DNA of 64,000 nucleotides from Phoronis australis (taxonomy: Eukaryota; Phoronida; Phoronidae), in the NCBI GenBank assembly GCA_002633005.1, contig NMRA01000367.1:147457-211456 (forward strand), written 5' to 3'. Positions 45,481 through 60,400 of the stretch are shown here, piece by piece. Position 1 is the stretch's first letter. The number at the start of each line of letters is the position of its first letter. The notes under the pieces are model-generated. The model made no database searches. It saw only the letters and a list, made by a program, of their open reading frames with translations, and was not told where the DNA came from. The position numbers and the translations under genes were made by a program.

Positions 45481-48400
45481 CTAACAGAAGCTGTTACGAC
45501 GCCTGTTCCCAAGGCAACCTATGTAAAAATGGTGGAAAATGTGTGAATCTGTACACGTCAACAATTTGTCAATGTCGAGGAACTGGATATGACGGGGATA
45601 TATGTGAAGAGCCACGTGAGTCACCTTGATGTATTTGCGCAACTCTTGATGGTGTGTTCTGCCAGTGTCGGAAAGTGATCGCTCACTGAAGTTAAAAGTG
45701 TCCACATCTTGTCCACATTTTTGCTTGAAGCCGGATCTCAACTGTCATTACCATGTACAATGTCATTACTGAGGAATTTCTGAGGTACGATGGCAAGTGC
45801 TTTCTCTTACCTTGTTTAGTTTCAGATGATTTTATTTTGTGAAAAAACTAACAGTGTTTTGATGTCTGCTTTGCAGCTGTCGTAATAAGTTTGCATATTA
45901 CGGGATGGATAAGTTACGACACAGTCGCTACCTATGGGTTGTCAAATGTGTGGAGCATTGAATTTAAGGTAACAGACATGAATTACTTTGCATATTTATC
46001 TAAACAATGCCTAATGCTATTACGACCAATGAGCTTTATGCACTAGCTATATTTATCTCATTGATTACCACCAGTGAGCTTTATGCAATAGCTATATTTA
46101 TCTGATTGATTACCACCAAAAAGTGATTTCTGCGGTCTAGGGATGAAGCTGGCCGTCCGTTAATTACGTGAGACCTGCCGTGTTAAGTGAGACTACTCGG
46201 GCTAGTCGGAAGCCTTAACCAGGTCTGTTCTTTCCAACTCTATAAGTCACTATATTTAGCATAATTTCATACCAATACGGCAAAGTTGTGGCGGAAAATA
46301 AGTTCGTGTTGCAGCTTTAAAGCTGAGTAGGGTAACATGTTATTTGGTGTACCTTAAACAATCCAAGATTTTTTAAATAAACAAAGCAAACTGAGGATCC
46401 ATTCTCAACAGTTTTTACACGTGAAAACTGTCATGTGAGAATATCTATTGTGATGTTTCAGACCGATCGCGCAAGCTGTGCGTTGTTTTACCAAGGAGGG
46501 AATAACGCATCAACGGACTTCATTAGCGCTGCATTATTGGACGGCCGTGTCCACTATAACATGTCCTTAGACGGGTTAGTGATACACGGCGTGTTCCCTC
46601 AATCCGTCAACGATTCTTTGTAAGTATTTCTCACAGAAAGTTCAGGACCGTAGGAAGCGGGGGAGGGGGGGCGGGGGGGGNNNGCGGCCCCCCCAAAAAA
46701 TTATTTCTTTCAGGTTTAAGTTTCAGGATTAACTGTGGTAACTGACATACGTGAGGGGCGTGGACAGTCGAGAAAATAAAGACTGCTAAATGCGGATAAG
46801 AGAGAAAATTCAAGAGAACATTTAACAACTCTGTGTCAGTGCATGGTTTACCTTTTGAGGACCCTAGCCAAGACATTGTTGTTGGCCTGTTGGGGTCTCC
46901 GCTTTTGCAGCACAGGTCGTCTAAACGCACGTAATGATTCATGCATATATTTCGAAAAATCGAGAATATTTGTAAAGTGAAGCTTGTGCGGAGCGTATTA
47001 ATTTACTGGAATTTAAATTCAATAAGTCAATTTTTCGACTGCAAAACCATATTTTTCCAGAGGCCCCTAACTGGCAAGGGATAACGGAGACAACTGTCGT
47101 TTTTTCTAGAATTATATATCATTTGAGAAAAATTGATGACCTGACAGATATCTGCACATTTCTTGATTTTTGAAAATATAGATAATTTCACATTGAGAGG
47201 CCCCACCCTTGAAGGATGCCATTGATGACATTCAAGTGGCCACAGTTTTTACGTTTTTATTGATGAATTCTTAGGGGTCCGCTCACGGAGAGAGGGCCTA
47301 ATGTTGGACATGATTACGTCTATTTTCCTGTTTTTTTTGTGAAATTGAGCAACCGACTTTCATGTTGAGGAAGGTCACTTCCTGCACGGTCTTGTGACCA
47401 CACGACGGTGGAATGAACTGTCACTCTTTTCCAAGCTTAATTATTTTTAGCCTTTCATAATTAAGGTGTCCCATTTCAGACGGGACCCTCTCTCGGTGAA
47501 AGCAGTTCAGGGAAATGTCCCTTTGTCCCTCTATACATGTAAATCCGACACTGCCAAGTATTCACGAGGGAAGTTGCGATTCCAACTTCATCAAAAACAC
47601 AAAACACGGCAGTATCACGACATTCGACCCAAACAACCAAAAATGTGTAAAAATACAATAAGATTGACCGCCATCGAAAGAGAGTCAGGAATTTTAACAA
47701 CGAGAAGACCGCTATTTGTTACTTACACAAAATGACTATTTCCGTTGGTTAGTTATAGAATGATGTTACTGGTTCCCATGTTATCACAAGAATAGTATCT
47801 CTTTTGAAGATGGTTACTATGAGTTGTTTGTAAGGAATTCCCACATGAGGAAAACACTGCTGTCGAGGCTACCATTGGGATGACCGTGTACATGTCGAAC
47901 AAGTGTACCCAAATACTCGCAATAATAAATAAATTACACGTAACCAAATATCTCAGCGTTTTTTTTTTTTTTTGAAGTCAAGTTAAACTCGTTATAGGTA
48001 CCTCGGAAATGAGCAAAAATACACCTCACTATGAATGATCAATCTCCCATCTTCCCCCGCTTACCCGTCAAAAATCTGCCAGCATGCCTGCGGAAATTGC
48101 TTACAACATACCGTTTTGATCAACAAATTCCTTGCTTTCTGATTTACATGTTTATGGATCTACGAAAACCGACAGGTTAATATGTGATTGTTGGCAATTA
48201 GAAGCTAAAGAAATGATGACGATTTATTGAATTTAGTTGAAGTCTGAATGTGGAAAAAATATAATCCGATCCCCAAATAGTAAAGTGCACTTGGACGCTT
48301 CTTGCCTATCTAAAATAACTCTCAAAGACATTGATAAAATTTGGAAACTTCCCAAAAATTTACTTACAATTCAAATAACAATAAATGCATTACTTTTTGA

Positions 48401-51400
48401 CTTCGGTACTGGATTTGTTGTTCAAAGTCACTTATATGGGATCAAAAGGGAATTACCTCATTAAATCAACGTAAACGCATTGCTCATGGATTTGATTGTT
48501 GGTTTCTGATTTACATGTTTATGTATCTACGAAAGTGGACTGATTGAGAGATGATTTTTTTTTGACAATTAGAAGCTATTCTTTTAAGAAATGATCAAGT
48601 TTCAATGAACTTTGCATGCCAACATTGGGAAAATTCGATTTTTGTTTATCTGAAATAAGTCTCAAGATAATTGGTGAATTTCGGAAAGGTCAACAATGTG
48701 TCCTAAAATGTTCTCAAATGACAATAAATTGTTTATTGGCTTAGGAACTATATAACTGGGTTTAAGTTTACAAGCCGTAGATTGAAAACGAAGTTTAAGT
48801 ACTTAAATAAATAAAATCAAACTTATTGGTCATCAACTTGGAAAGGTTGTCTTTGAACTTCCTTGATGTTTTTGGTTTCCAGTAGTATTGCGCAATCAAT
48901 TTTTGTTCTTCAAAACAGAATTGTTTGCTTGCATTTCCCGTGCATACTACACACACGGCATGCGCGCACCCAGCATAAAATATAGGGGGCTCGAATTTTT
49001 TTTTTCGATTTTTTTAACCCTAACCTTTTACTAAAGAAAAAAACAAATATGGGTTCGTTCAGGGCTATGAATTGTGCATACGCCGAATCTTGCCTTTTTA
49101 GGGGACTTTTGTCTCTTTTTTTCTCAGACATTTTGTTTCTCTGGGATGGACCTTTTTACCCACTTTGCCAAATTGGTGCGTGCATGCACGGAGCACGTCA
49201 TGACAGGCACACCCACGTTACAAATAAGGTGTAAACATGCAGTAGGCCTGCGTAGAATCACGGTTACCCACGGGAACTGAATTTGAACTCCAGACGTTGA
49301 AGTGTGTGCATTTTTGGATACACACTGTATCATTTCCCGGTTCCAGCAACCAGAAACTAGACTACAGGCTGTGTTCCATCAAGGAATTCTGAGACGGCCA
49401 CAAAGGCATTCATACCAGGCACCTCGGGACTCCACCTCTTTCTAAAAATTACTCCAAAGAATGGCCTGCTTAATAAAATGAAGTTTTCCCGAAACTGGAT
49501 CATAATAAAACGAAGCTTGACCTTCGACCCAGAGCAGCTACCCGTGAGTGCGCTTGGGCCCTAGAACCATTCCTACTCTTAGTGAAACTTTAATTGTTGG
49601 TTCACGACGGTTACATCATATCCCTGTGGCTGCTTCCCCGGTATTGCCCCCACCTAAGGCGGAGGTGGGGGGTTCGGTACAAATATGGTGACATTCAGAG
49701 AACGGGGGGAGGAGTGACGATAGCACATGAAGGGTGTAGGTTAGCGAAGTCAAATTGGTTTGTGCCCCCCCNCCAATAATTTTCCTTCCTACGGGCCTGA
49801 AGCTAGATCTACGTTATAAAGCTGAGACAAACTGGCTCGATCAGCGTATACCGAGCCCTAGATTACACCGATCTGGGGTTATTTGGTAGTTGCTTTGAAT
49901 TCGCACATCTTCCTGTGAAGTCATTCGTTGGAAATTTCGTACAAAGGAAGAAGTTTTGTAATTCGTTTACACAGACGTATGGAGGTTTTCTACAGTGGTA
50001 TGAGGTAACGGAACTTTTATCACTTTAAACAAAACACTTATCATACACCACAAGAACACTTTCATGCAATATGCGTCACGTGATATAGTTAGAGCTGCAT
50101 TTCCCCCTGTGTAGCTGGCTAAATACGTAAACCGAATTGGGCCATTTACTCTCATGAAACCGCTGTCGTAATACTCCTTACCGTGATAGGATTCAATTTC
50201 CCTTACCAACCCAAAACTACATGCACCATTTTCGAATTCGCAATTTTTGGCTTGGCCCACTGTAATAAACTCTTTTTCGAGTTGCTTATGATTTCTGGGC
50301 AAAGACCACAGTTCGAGTAGTTGATTTTGACAATATGACTGGTCTAGGTCAGTCAAAGTCTTAGGTTGCGCCCTGTCTTAAGACACCTGAAAAGGCATCA
50401 GAAAGCATACTCGACTGGGTTTCTCAGGGATGAAGAAATTAAACTGAGCCATATCTTTTTGCCTTGCTACGCCCGCCGGAAAAATTGAGATGCCAAAAAT
50501 TGACCACTATCTAAACATTAAGATTTTGGCTCACTGTAAGACAGGAGACAAGAATCCGAATGCTTTGGCATTCTAGATTCCAGAAAGTTAGGTTGAAATA
50601 TGTCATTGCCAACCTGATTTTTGACAATTTCCAGTTGTCCAAACGGTACCTGTTTTGGATTCGCGACAAAAATTCAGCACTGAACAACGATATGTTCTGA
50701 AACTGGCGGGACTTCCGTGCCCGGGTAGATAAAAGCAGAAGCCAAATACCTTGGTGGGGTTCAGTAACGCTAGGACCTCGCTAAAAAGCAAAACTTCGCG
50801 AGATTACACGAGGTATTGTCTTGTATTTTCAATGAGAGCACGTGATTTTGGCTAGATTTCTCTCGCCGCGAGACAGCTACTGAACTCTACTCAGGACTCA
50901 ATTTACTCAAAACAACTCCAAGGAACTAACTGTATATCATTCGCGACAGTCACTTCCTATGTAGTTGGCAAAATTGCGGTCAAACCCGACCCCTCCATTT
51001 TCTTCATTTTGGGGGGTGAGCTACAGAGGTCCGAGCCGTGGCCTAAGACTTGTTGGTAACGGAAATAGGATCATATCACTGTAAGGTATATTATGGGACC
51101 AATTTTATAATTTTTACGATTGATACTTATTAACCAGCTAAACAGGGTGAAATGCAGTTGTAAGGTAACTTGTTAGGGATTCTTTAATCGTGGTAGGAGG
51201 TCTTACATTGTCGAAGTGATTTGTAGAGAATGGTGAAGCTTTCTTTTCCTTGGCAATGATTCCGCTTTGTGATGAGTGTTCTGCGACCCCGCGCGGTTGC
51301 AAGTAAGGTTTCGATAAGCATCCTTGTGGCCATGGAAACAGGGTACATTATCCCATTTGTGATAGAATAGGATATTATCGGAATAGTGTCATATATGTTG

Positions 51401-54400
51401 CAATACAGACACTTTCAGGCCCTATCAGCATGCCCATGCACATCTTACCCCTCGCCTCTGCTCATTTCGGACTACTTTTGTTCACTCTACTGCACATCAT
51501 AGCCTAGCCCAGACCACGTAGCCCAGTCTATCTCTGTCTAATTTAGCCCACCAGCACCGTCGTCAGCCCGCTTCAGTCTATCACAGCTGGCCCATGAGTA
51601 CACCTCATTACATCACACAACTTTCTGCTCAATTTAACATGTCTCAGTTGGTTCGAGTTCACCTCAGCCTGTGTCAACCCCCTCACCCCATTGCTCACTG
51701 TAACACATCTCAGCCAAACTAGCTCATTTCAGTCTAGTGAGAAGTCCATTTCAGCCCCCTGAGCTTCAACCCATCTCAAACTACTCCGATTCATCCTAAG
51801 CTGTATCTCCCCTTTCAATTAATTCTAGGTCCATTTTGTCCATCTCAGCCTGCATCCGTCTCCCTCAGCCTATACCAGCCCGTCTCAGCTTATGCCAGCC
51901 TATCTAACCTCCTCTCCCTCTTAGTCCAGTTCAGTCCGTCTGACCCTCTCTTCTTCTTAGTCCAGTTCCGCCCATCCAAGTCCATCTACTATTTCAATCC
52001 GCCTTCGGTATTTTCTTTTGTTCACAGGTGGCACACCTTAACAATATATCACCATAGTGGCACCATCAACGTCACTTTGGATACGTCACTCCAAACTCAG
52101 ACAACGACACAACGTTTGATACGTTTAAACGGGCCTTTTCATGTTGGAAGATTTGACGGCCTCGAAGAAAAACCAGGTAAAGTTACACTAAGGCCTTGAA
52201 TAGTAATAGGTAGATATTGTCAAATGTACCATACTTGAAGTCAAGGAAAATATCTAAAACTGCGAGATCTTGGTGGTCTCATTAGAATGATTTTTAATAA
52301 TATTTAAAAATATTTGGCTTGAACGTATCTTTTGGTGACGTGTCAGGGGAATCCCAGGACACATTATTTTTAGGTTGGATCTATTTTATATTATTTTATA
52401 TTAATTTCTAATTGATAAATTAAGTTACCATGGCAGTATCATTGCATACATCCTGTCTCATTGATCCATATCAGGTGTTCACGGGAAGCACAATTTTGTC
52501 GGCTGTCTCCGCCGTGTGTATCACAACCTTGTCAGTGTCCTGGAACATTTGAAGTCAGGAAACTCTTCTAGCAGCTACCATGGGCCGACTCCATTAAACT
52601 ACACCTGTCAGAATGGCGTGCCAATCCCCGTCTCGTTCACCAGTCATTTAGGCTCATACTTGGAGTTGAGTGTCGCTGCCTCTTGTAACCTGTCTTTTTC
52701 CTTCTGGTTTACATCCTTCCAGGAACAATCGTTGATCGTGTCTGGTGACGTGAAAGTCAGCAATAATATATCCGCGCACTATGAGGTATAACGTTACTGT
52801 TGTTCATTCGAGATTATTTTTATTTTTTCGGAAATATCTGATAGGTGTCTGTGGTCTTTCTTTTGTTTTGTGCCTGCGCAGACCGAGAACTACGCACGTC
52901 GAATGCAAATGAGCTCAGCTCAAACGGGGTTCACGTCAGCGTCAAATTGAAGCTCGAGGAGTTTGTCTGGCGAGGCGGCACGCGTGGATCGTCACAGCAA
53001 GCGAGATAAATGCTTATCCGGTTTTCTCCGGTAGCCATTGAAATTTGATTGTAGGAATTACAAATATCGCTGGTTCATTTTAACTGGGTAATACGTTTAC
53101 GCTGCTTTCTCCGAACGTAGTTAACAAGTCAGTGGAGATTTTGGCCTGCTGTCTTCGGGTGACAATGACGTGAAGTAAATTTCACATGAGTCACACAGCT
53201 CAGCTCGTAGCTATTCGTCTGCTCTGGCCTAATGTTGAAGAGGTGATTATCTTCAACATCAGGAATTTCTGAAAGCGCCTGGACTAACAAATGTTATCAT
53301 TTTAGGCACTCTATTGGCTATAGAGTTGTAATTCTAGTTCTGTATATGCAAACATGAGATAGGCCTATGTATCAAAAATGGATCATATTCAGTGCCATTT
53401 ACCTTTTACTGAAACGAGACAGTTACAGATGTATTTGCATATTTCTAACTATGTTAATGTATAGCAGGAGCTAAACGAAAATGCTATTTGAACATCATCT
53501 ACCCTAAACAAAGTGCAATGCAAGTTGACAGCTTGTTAATGTGAAAAACAAAAAAATGCAAATAGGTGACCTTTGCACTAATGATGTACCTTTGAGGCTC
53601 ACATAACCCGCATCATGCAGTGTTATTCCCCAACACCACGTCACGATACTCAACTAGACACGGTTGAGTGATTCACGGCGGATCATTTTCGATACAAAAC
53701 TCGTTGTAAAAGCATTTGGCAATTTTCAACGTACTTCATATTCCCATCCTCGCTGTATGTTGTGTTTCTAATCACTTTGACCAAGCAGTCAAAGAGGTAA
53801 GGAATTCAATAGCGTGCAAGTTCACTTTAAGCCAGTCATTTTGCATGATAGCCTCGGTTTCAAAATTCAGTTTGCATTGAGAAAGAACCTGCGATAGAAC
53901 TGCAAGTCACACTACGAAGAGGCCGGTCAGCCCAATTATGTTTTGGTAAAGTGTTTATAAATCCTAAATGCTTGGAATGGTTCTTTCTGGCTGTGAAAAT
54001 GACGTCATGTCATGGTGTGGCAAATTTTGATGCCGATTTTGAAGGGCTGGTGTGAACTAAGTAGTTTTAATTGTTTATTTCCGGGCAGTTCTAATTGTAT
54101 GGAGACCAATAAGTAATTCTTCAAGCAATATTTTGTAAATGAAATTTTCGGCAATACGCTACTCTTTTCTTCAAGTTAACCTGGCCGTGCGCTTGCTCTA
54201 TTTGAAAAATAAAAAAAAATCCTTTTCTGTATTACTGTTCTTAGGTTTAGTCTCAGAGGTTCGTTGTACGCCATGACGTATTCTCTTCATAACTCATGGG
54301 CCTGGTTATATGAAAGTTATTCTCTTCATAACTCATGGGCCTGGTTATACGAAAGTTATTCTCTTCATAACTCATGGGCCTGGTTATATAAAAGTTATTC

Positions 54401-57400
54401 TCTTCATAGCTCATGGGCCTGGTTATATAAAAGTTATTCTCTTCATAACTCATGGGCCTGGTTATATAAAAGTTATTCTCTTCATAACTCATGGGCCTGG
54501 TTATATAAAAGTTATACACTGATGCCAACAATGGCGTAACGTAGTGTTGTGGAATAATGTATTTGACGTGATGTAACAGTCCAACATAGCCAGGGGTACG
54601 TTTCAAAGTTTTATGCGACCCAGACCTGGGTTTTAGTCTGGAAAGAAACTACCACGGTCAGAAAACGTATGTCACCAATTTGTGGAACGTTCTGGAAAAT
54701 TCCGGGTTACGCACGTAGGAGCAGACGAGGCGAGATGGGCTACCTAAGATGCCGGTTTACTTACCACTAAGCAGGGGTCCGTTCCGAGAACACTGACTTA
54801 GCTAAAACAAATCTTAAGTTTCAGTCAATATTAAAATAAAACTTAGATTTATCCGTTTCAAGAAAGAGATCTTAAGTTTGACTTTGTTTTTTTACTTAAT
54901 TTTTGTCTTAATTTTGGCTATCGTACCGGATATGGATGTTTCAAAGTTTGAACGTTGAGACAAAGCTTAGAGTTAAGTAAAAAATGAACTTAAATCAGTT
55001 AGTCAGTTTCTTGGAACATGTCTCAGGTCTATACAAACAATAGTTTCACCTTTGACCATTAGGGTTTCCTTCTATTGTGTGCTGCGAGGTATTTTAAACG
55101 ATTCTACTTCTTGGCAGTTGAGACGCCATGGTGGTCAAGTGGAAGCTATTGTCTATGGGACCAAAATCACCGTCGGAAATGGCGATAGTGACCGGAAGTG
55201 GCATCATATTGAATTCAGTGCAGTAAACAGGTAACTAATGTAATGCAATGTAAGTGTGAGTTTGACCGATAGGAGCGCACGCAGCTACATCTATAACCAT
55301 ATAATTAGTTAACGGTGCATGGTGACGCATTATGATGTTGTTCAATGATTATCTTATTATTTGTTCGGTTATGTTTTAGAGTCATTCATCTGTCGTTGGA
55401 CGGACAATACAATAATTCTGCTACGATACAGCACGATTTACGATTTGGTGGCAGCCTGGTTATTGGCAGGATAAAATACGGTAATTAATTAGAAATGAAT
55501 TGGGTAAGGCCTATTAATGAAAATATTCCTAGCTGTTCAACTAATAAAGCGAAAATAGAATTAGGCCTTTTACTCTCACAAAATCGGTAATACTCCTTAC
55601 CCTGGTAATACTCCTTACCCTGGTAATACTCCTTACCCTGGTAATACTCCTTACCCTGGTAATACTCCTTACCCTGGTAATACTCCTTACCCTGGTAATA
55701 CTCCTTACCCTGGTAATACTCCTTACCCTGGTAATATTCTGTTTTTCTTACCAACATGAACATCTTAATCATAGACTCGAAGAAAACATTTCAGAGTTTT
55801 TTTAGTTTTGGCGAACCCTAAAATGGCGAATTCGATTACGAGACCGATCTTATGAGAGTACAAGACCTAAGTCGATTTTCGTTTTTAATCAGCTAAACAG
55901 GATGAAATATAGCATTTACAGCTTAGTTTGTTTTCCCCTCGCATGACTAAGGCCTACATGTAAAATGCTTTAGTTGAGACCTGACAAAAGAAAGGGTGAG
56001 GGCATGGCGAGTAAAACCAAGCAATATTCTTCTAAATATACTGTACCGTCTAATCCATATCGTTATATGTGGTAGTATTGGCTAGACATATGGCTGCAAA
56101 GGTGAAGCAGGCCCAAGCTTAGAAGCTTAGTAATATCATGGTCAAGGGAACTTTTTAAGACTTCGGTTAAGTTCAATAAGTTGGCCTCTACTACACTGAC
56201 TTTCTTTTAGGGTTCATCGGCTGTATCCAAGATCTCAGGCTACAAAGACAAAGCATAGATATGTTGGAAGCAGTATTCGTAACTAAGCAAGCGAGTGGCT
56301 TGATATTTGACAACTGTAGTCCGCGAGAATGCACGTGTGAGAATGGCGGGAAATGTACGTCTACGTGGAAAGACTCGTCATGTGACTGCCGTGGAACGGC
56401 TTTTGAAGGCTTACGATGTGAGAGAGGTATGGCCTGTGTCCAATCGTTGTGAATAATTGTGAATAGCATGAATACTACTGCTGTGAATTTACCCAAAAAT
56501 TTCAAATGAAATCCTAATGAACGCAAAATTATTAAACTTGTTTGTTTAATTCTTTTTAGCAAAATACAAAAGATCTTGTCACGACTATTACGCAGCTGGG
56601 GATAAGATTTCAGGACACCGAGTTATTGACGTGTTGGGGCTTGGGACGTTGTTGAAGGTGTACTGCGATATGTCCAGTGATATGGGGAGACGTGTTCAGG
56701 GGGCTACCATAGTTTACCACAACCTGAGACCCAACACACTCGTGAGAAGTAAGAAGTGGAAATATGTTGCCGTTGCGGTAAATTATGGGTAAGAAATTTC
56801 TAGTAACATGGTATGACTTACTCAAATGATATAACTTAATTATTAGTAAATGATAGTTTTCGAATATTAGCTCAGTTGATGCTCTTTCGAGAATTGATGT
56901 TATTCGTTTACATGGCAACAGAGAACACTTCTGTTTCGGATTAAGTGAATTTTTTAATAATTATTCTGTCAGGAATTTTATTACACGATGTATTGAGAGT
57001 ATTATAAATTTAATTATTGCCAACAATAACAATTTTGCTCAACTTCCAGGCACGAGCCGGGGACTTTGCGGTTACTGGAACAAATGATACGTCAGTCGTC
57101 AGCGTGCCGTCAATATATTGAGTTCAAGTGTACAGAGACTCCTCTGAAGTACGTAAGCCACGTGATGATCATTTCGCAGTACAGTTCTGTGCTTTTTGTG
57201 TTATGTTAAGGTAGTCTCAGACGTTCGTTTTATGTTTTTCATTAATTTCTGTATAAGTTGACCCATTTCAACGTTAAAATTTACATAGCAGTGTCCGCTC
57301 TGAAGTAGTAAATACCTCGGAATTCATCGAGTTTTCTTTTCCTGTTTTTCTCTTTCTCAGTTTGGGCCGTTCCACCTTGATGCGGTCTGGAAACAGGACC

Positions 57401-60400
57401 TTGCTTCAAATAGGCCACGGACAAGCCGGTCACTGTCCGTGTGCTGCTGACCGCGACTGTGTGCGTCAGGATGTCAGTTGTAACTGTGACGTTGGTAAGG
57501 GAAGTTAGTGTATGTCGTCCGTTGAGCTTCCTGATTGGTCAACTGCTCATACAATGGAAATTAATCTCACCTTGCTCCCCCTTGCTTACATCACTTTTTG
57601 TAATATTTCAAAAAAACACTCGTTTTATTTTTTATTGTAGTCAGTTAGCTCATGTTTCAAAATGAGTGGGGTATGCATGTGCGCACCCAGGGGAGCTCGG
57701 GAGGCTCGAATGAGCCCTCCCCCCCCTCCCCCTATTTGGCGAAGTGGACGAAAAGGTCCGCCCCAGAGAAACAATAGGTCCGAAAAAACGAGACGAAATG
57801 TCCACTAAAAAGGCGCAAACGCACAGTTTGCAACTCTGGTATCTTTTTAGTCCTTCGGCTGCTTTTAGTCGGTAAAAGGTCCACATCGTTGGAAATTCGA
57901 GCCCCCTCCCATGTTAAAGGCTGGGTGTGCGCATGGTATGCATACTTACCAGTACAAGCTGTGTTACTTGGCCTTACATAGATGTAGAACCATTAATGAA
58001 CAAACGTGAATAATACTGGAGACTTCCAAGTGTCTATGCTAACCTATCACTCCAAAACGCCAATACTCCGTAAGAGTCCAGTCATTGGCGAAAAAGATAG
58101 TGATCAAGTACTTCGCTTGTACTGCAGCGATGTCTCTGTACGGACCACAGCGCAGTTCTGTCTATAATAGAAACAGTGCCCCTGTGTGGCCACTGTTTCA
58201 CCAGCGACTCCTTAAACAACACTTATTAATTAGCGTTTTTTGGAACTAGAGTGGGTGACTGTAGATGGACTATTCCATGAAAACAAACGAGACCAGTGCG
58301 ACATTAGCGGTAGGTCTTGAACAAACATCCTATGAAAATTAGTTAATGCGTAAATGCTGATATATGTCTTTTGCGAGACATAATTTTCCCCTCACTTACC
58401 GTTCGGACATATATCGGACATATACCGGACATATACCCGTTAATTATGACATAGAACAAGCAACAAATAGACATACGCGTATACTATCCTACAAATTTCT
58501 TCTCACTAATAGACATACACGTGTATAATCCGACAAATTCCTTCTCACTAATAGACATACACGTATATAATCCGACAAATTCCTTCTCACTAATAGACAT
58601 ACACGTATATAATCCTACAAATTCCTCCTCACTAATAGACATACACGTATATAATCCTACAAATTCCTCCTCACTAATAGACATACACGTATATAATCCT
58701 ACAAATTCCTCCTCACTAATGGATATACACGTATACAATCCGACTAATTCCTCCTCACTAATAGACATACACGTATATAATCCGACTAATTCCTCCTCAC
58801 TAATAGACATACACGTATATAATTCTACAAACTTCTCCTCTCCTCACTATTAGACATACACCTATATAATCCAACAAATTCCTCCTCACTTAATAAATAG
58901 ATGTGATACAACATTGTCACGTCCCTTGAAACTTTGCTGTTCCAAATAGTCACAAAAACGGTTTACGTGAGAAATTTGCTACCCATCACTTCTTTTATGT
59001 GATACACCCCACGAGTCAATAGCCATCTATAATATATAAGGGTTGACATAATAAGACAACTCCCACTTCTCCACAAGTCCGCGCTGACTCCTCACGTGAA
59101 ATCAAAAATGGACGGAAGTCGATAGATCTCCGAGAATAATTTGTTAATGACTTGGAAGCTTCATGAACGTCCGAGACGAAGAAAGAGGTTAAAATGTAGG
59201 TTCAAGTTTTGTAGTCACAAACTGTCCCAATAGGAGACATCACTTAGACTGTGAATTGGTCAAGACTAGTTTTGACACAGTTTCATAATTATGATAGTAC
59301 TTTGGTTCACTCCCGAACATCTGTGCAAACTCATATTGTGTTTTTCCAGCTTCTAACAAATCAAGAGCTTTTTCGTGTTTAATAAGGGTCAATAATCAAA
59401 CCCTAATGTTGGCAAATACAAACTGCATTGTTTTCAATACTCAGCTGTTTTGTTATTCATTATTACTCTGTAATACTTAATAGAATGGCAAAACACGATT
59501 ACATCAAACCAAAGTTGTTCATTGTACACCGGAAGTATCTTCACAAACTTTCGAAGAACTCCACAACACTAACTTTGACTCGCTGGTTCCCTGCGTGCTG
59601 CTAGATGGTAGCCAGCACGCAGATATCACTTAAATTTCCTCGGTAATTTTTTTTTACACCGGCGTTTCTGATTGGCTAGTCGAATTCTCAACAGTCAGTG
59701 CTTTACGCTAACAAACTGGCATGACTGATAGAGCAAGACAGAAGTGTAAATATGGTCTGTTGTACAGACAAATCGGTGCTTAAAATTCATGTTCATGGAA
59801 TGTGAATACCAGAAATTGTAGTTGCGCCTTTTCAGTGCATTCTTCTACTGTCGATGTACCTGTATTCATACAATATGTATAACACGGCTTAAATCGCCCA
59901 GATATGTGTTTATTGTACATGTATGTGCTTCAAGCACGCGGCTATTGTACATTAATGCAGAAACAAATAGTTGTTGCTACGCCATTTGGGTGGCAAGGCT
60001 AAAAATCGTTCACAGTCCGCCATTGTTCACGTTGTTGTAAAGCTAACCAATGATTTCCGAGTTTACATCGACCAAAGAATGCTAAAGCGCGTGCTACTGC
60101 GTGATACGTGCGTGCTGGCTAGGCATGTAGGGAACCAGAGAGTCACTTTGGCAGCTAACGCACTAAGTGATGTCACAAGGGTTTCATTATTTACAGCAAA
60201 TACGTATCCATGGTGATGATGGTGGAAACATGCTTTGAATGTTGAATAGACCCGATATTCATACATTAACAAGCGCACCAGTTACACAAGACATTTGCGT
60301 TAATTAGAAGCTTCTACTGAATTTCGAAGTTAATTTAAACGAAATCAGTTGCCGATATTTCTGTTTTTGGTGTTTGATCGTAATCCCGTCATAATATACG

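Noticed and set aside
49016-49027. AACCCTAACC, telomere-like word
   Set aside because: Only one and a half units inside a MITE copy; not a telomeric tract.
49967-50356. 129-codon minus-strand frame
   Set aside because: Matches the dispersed repeat also present near 55500-55770; no known domain.
54253-54606. Repeated reading frames on both strands through the 39-bp array
   Set aside because: The period is a multiple of three, so frames stay open by chance; the array is intronic and has no start context or homology.
58484-58853. 108-110 codon frames with repeated short peptides
   Set aside because: Produced by the 42-bp minisatellite on both strands.
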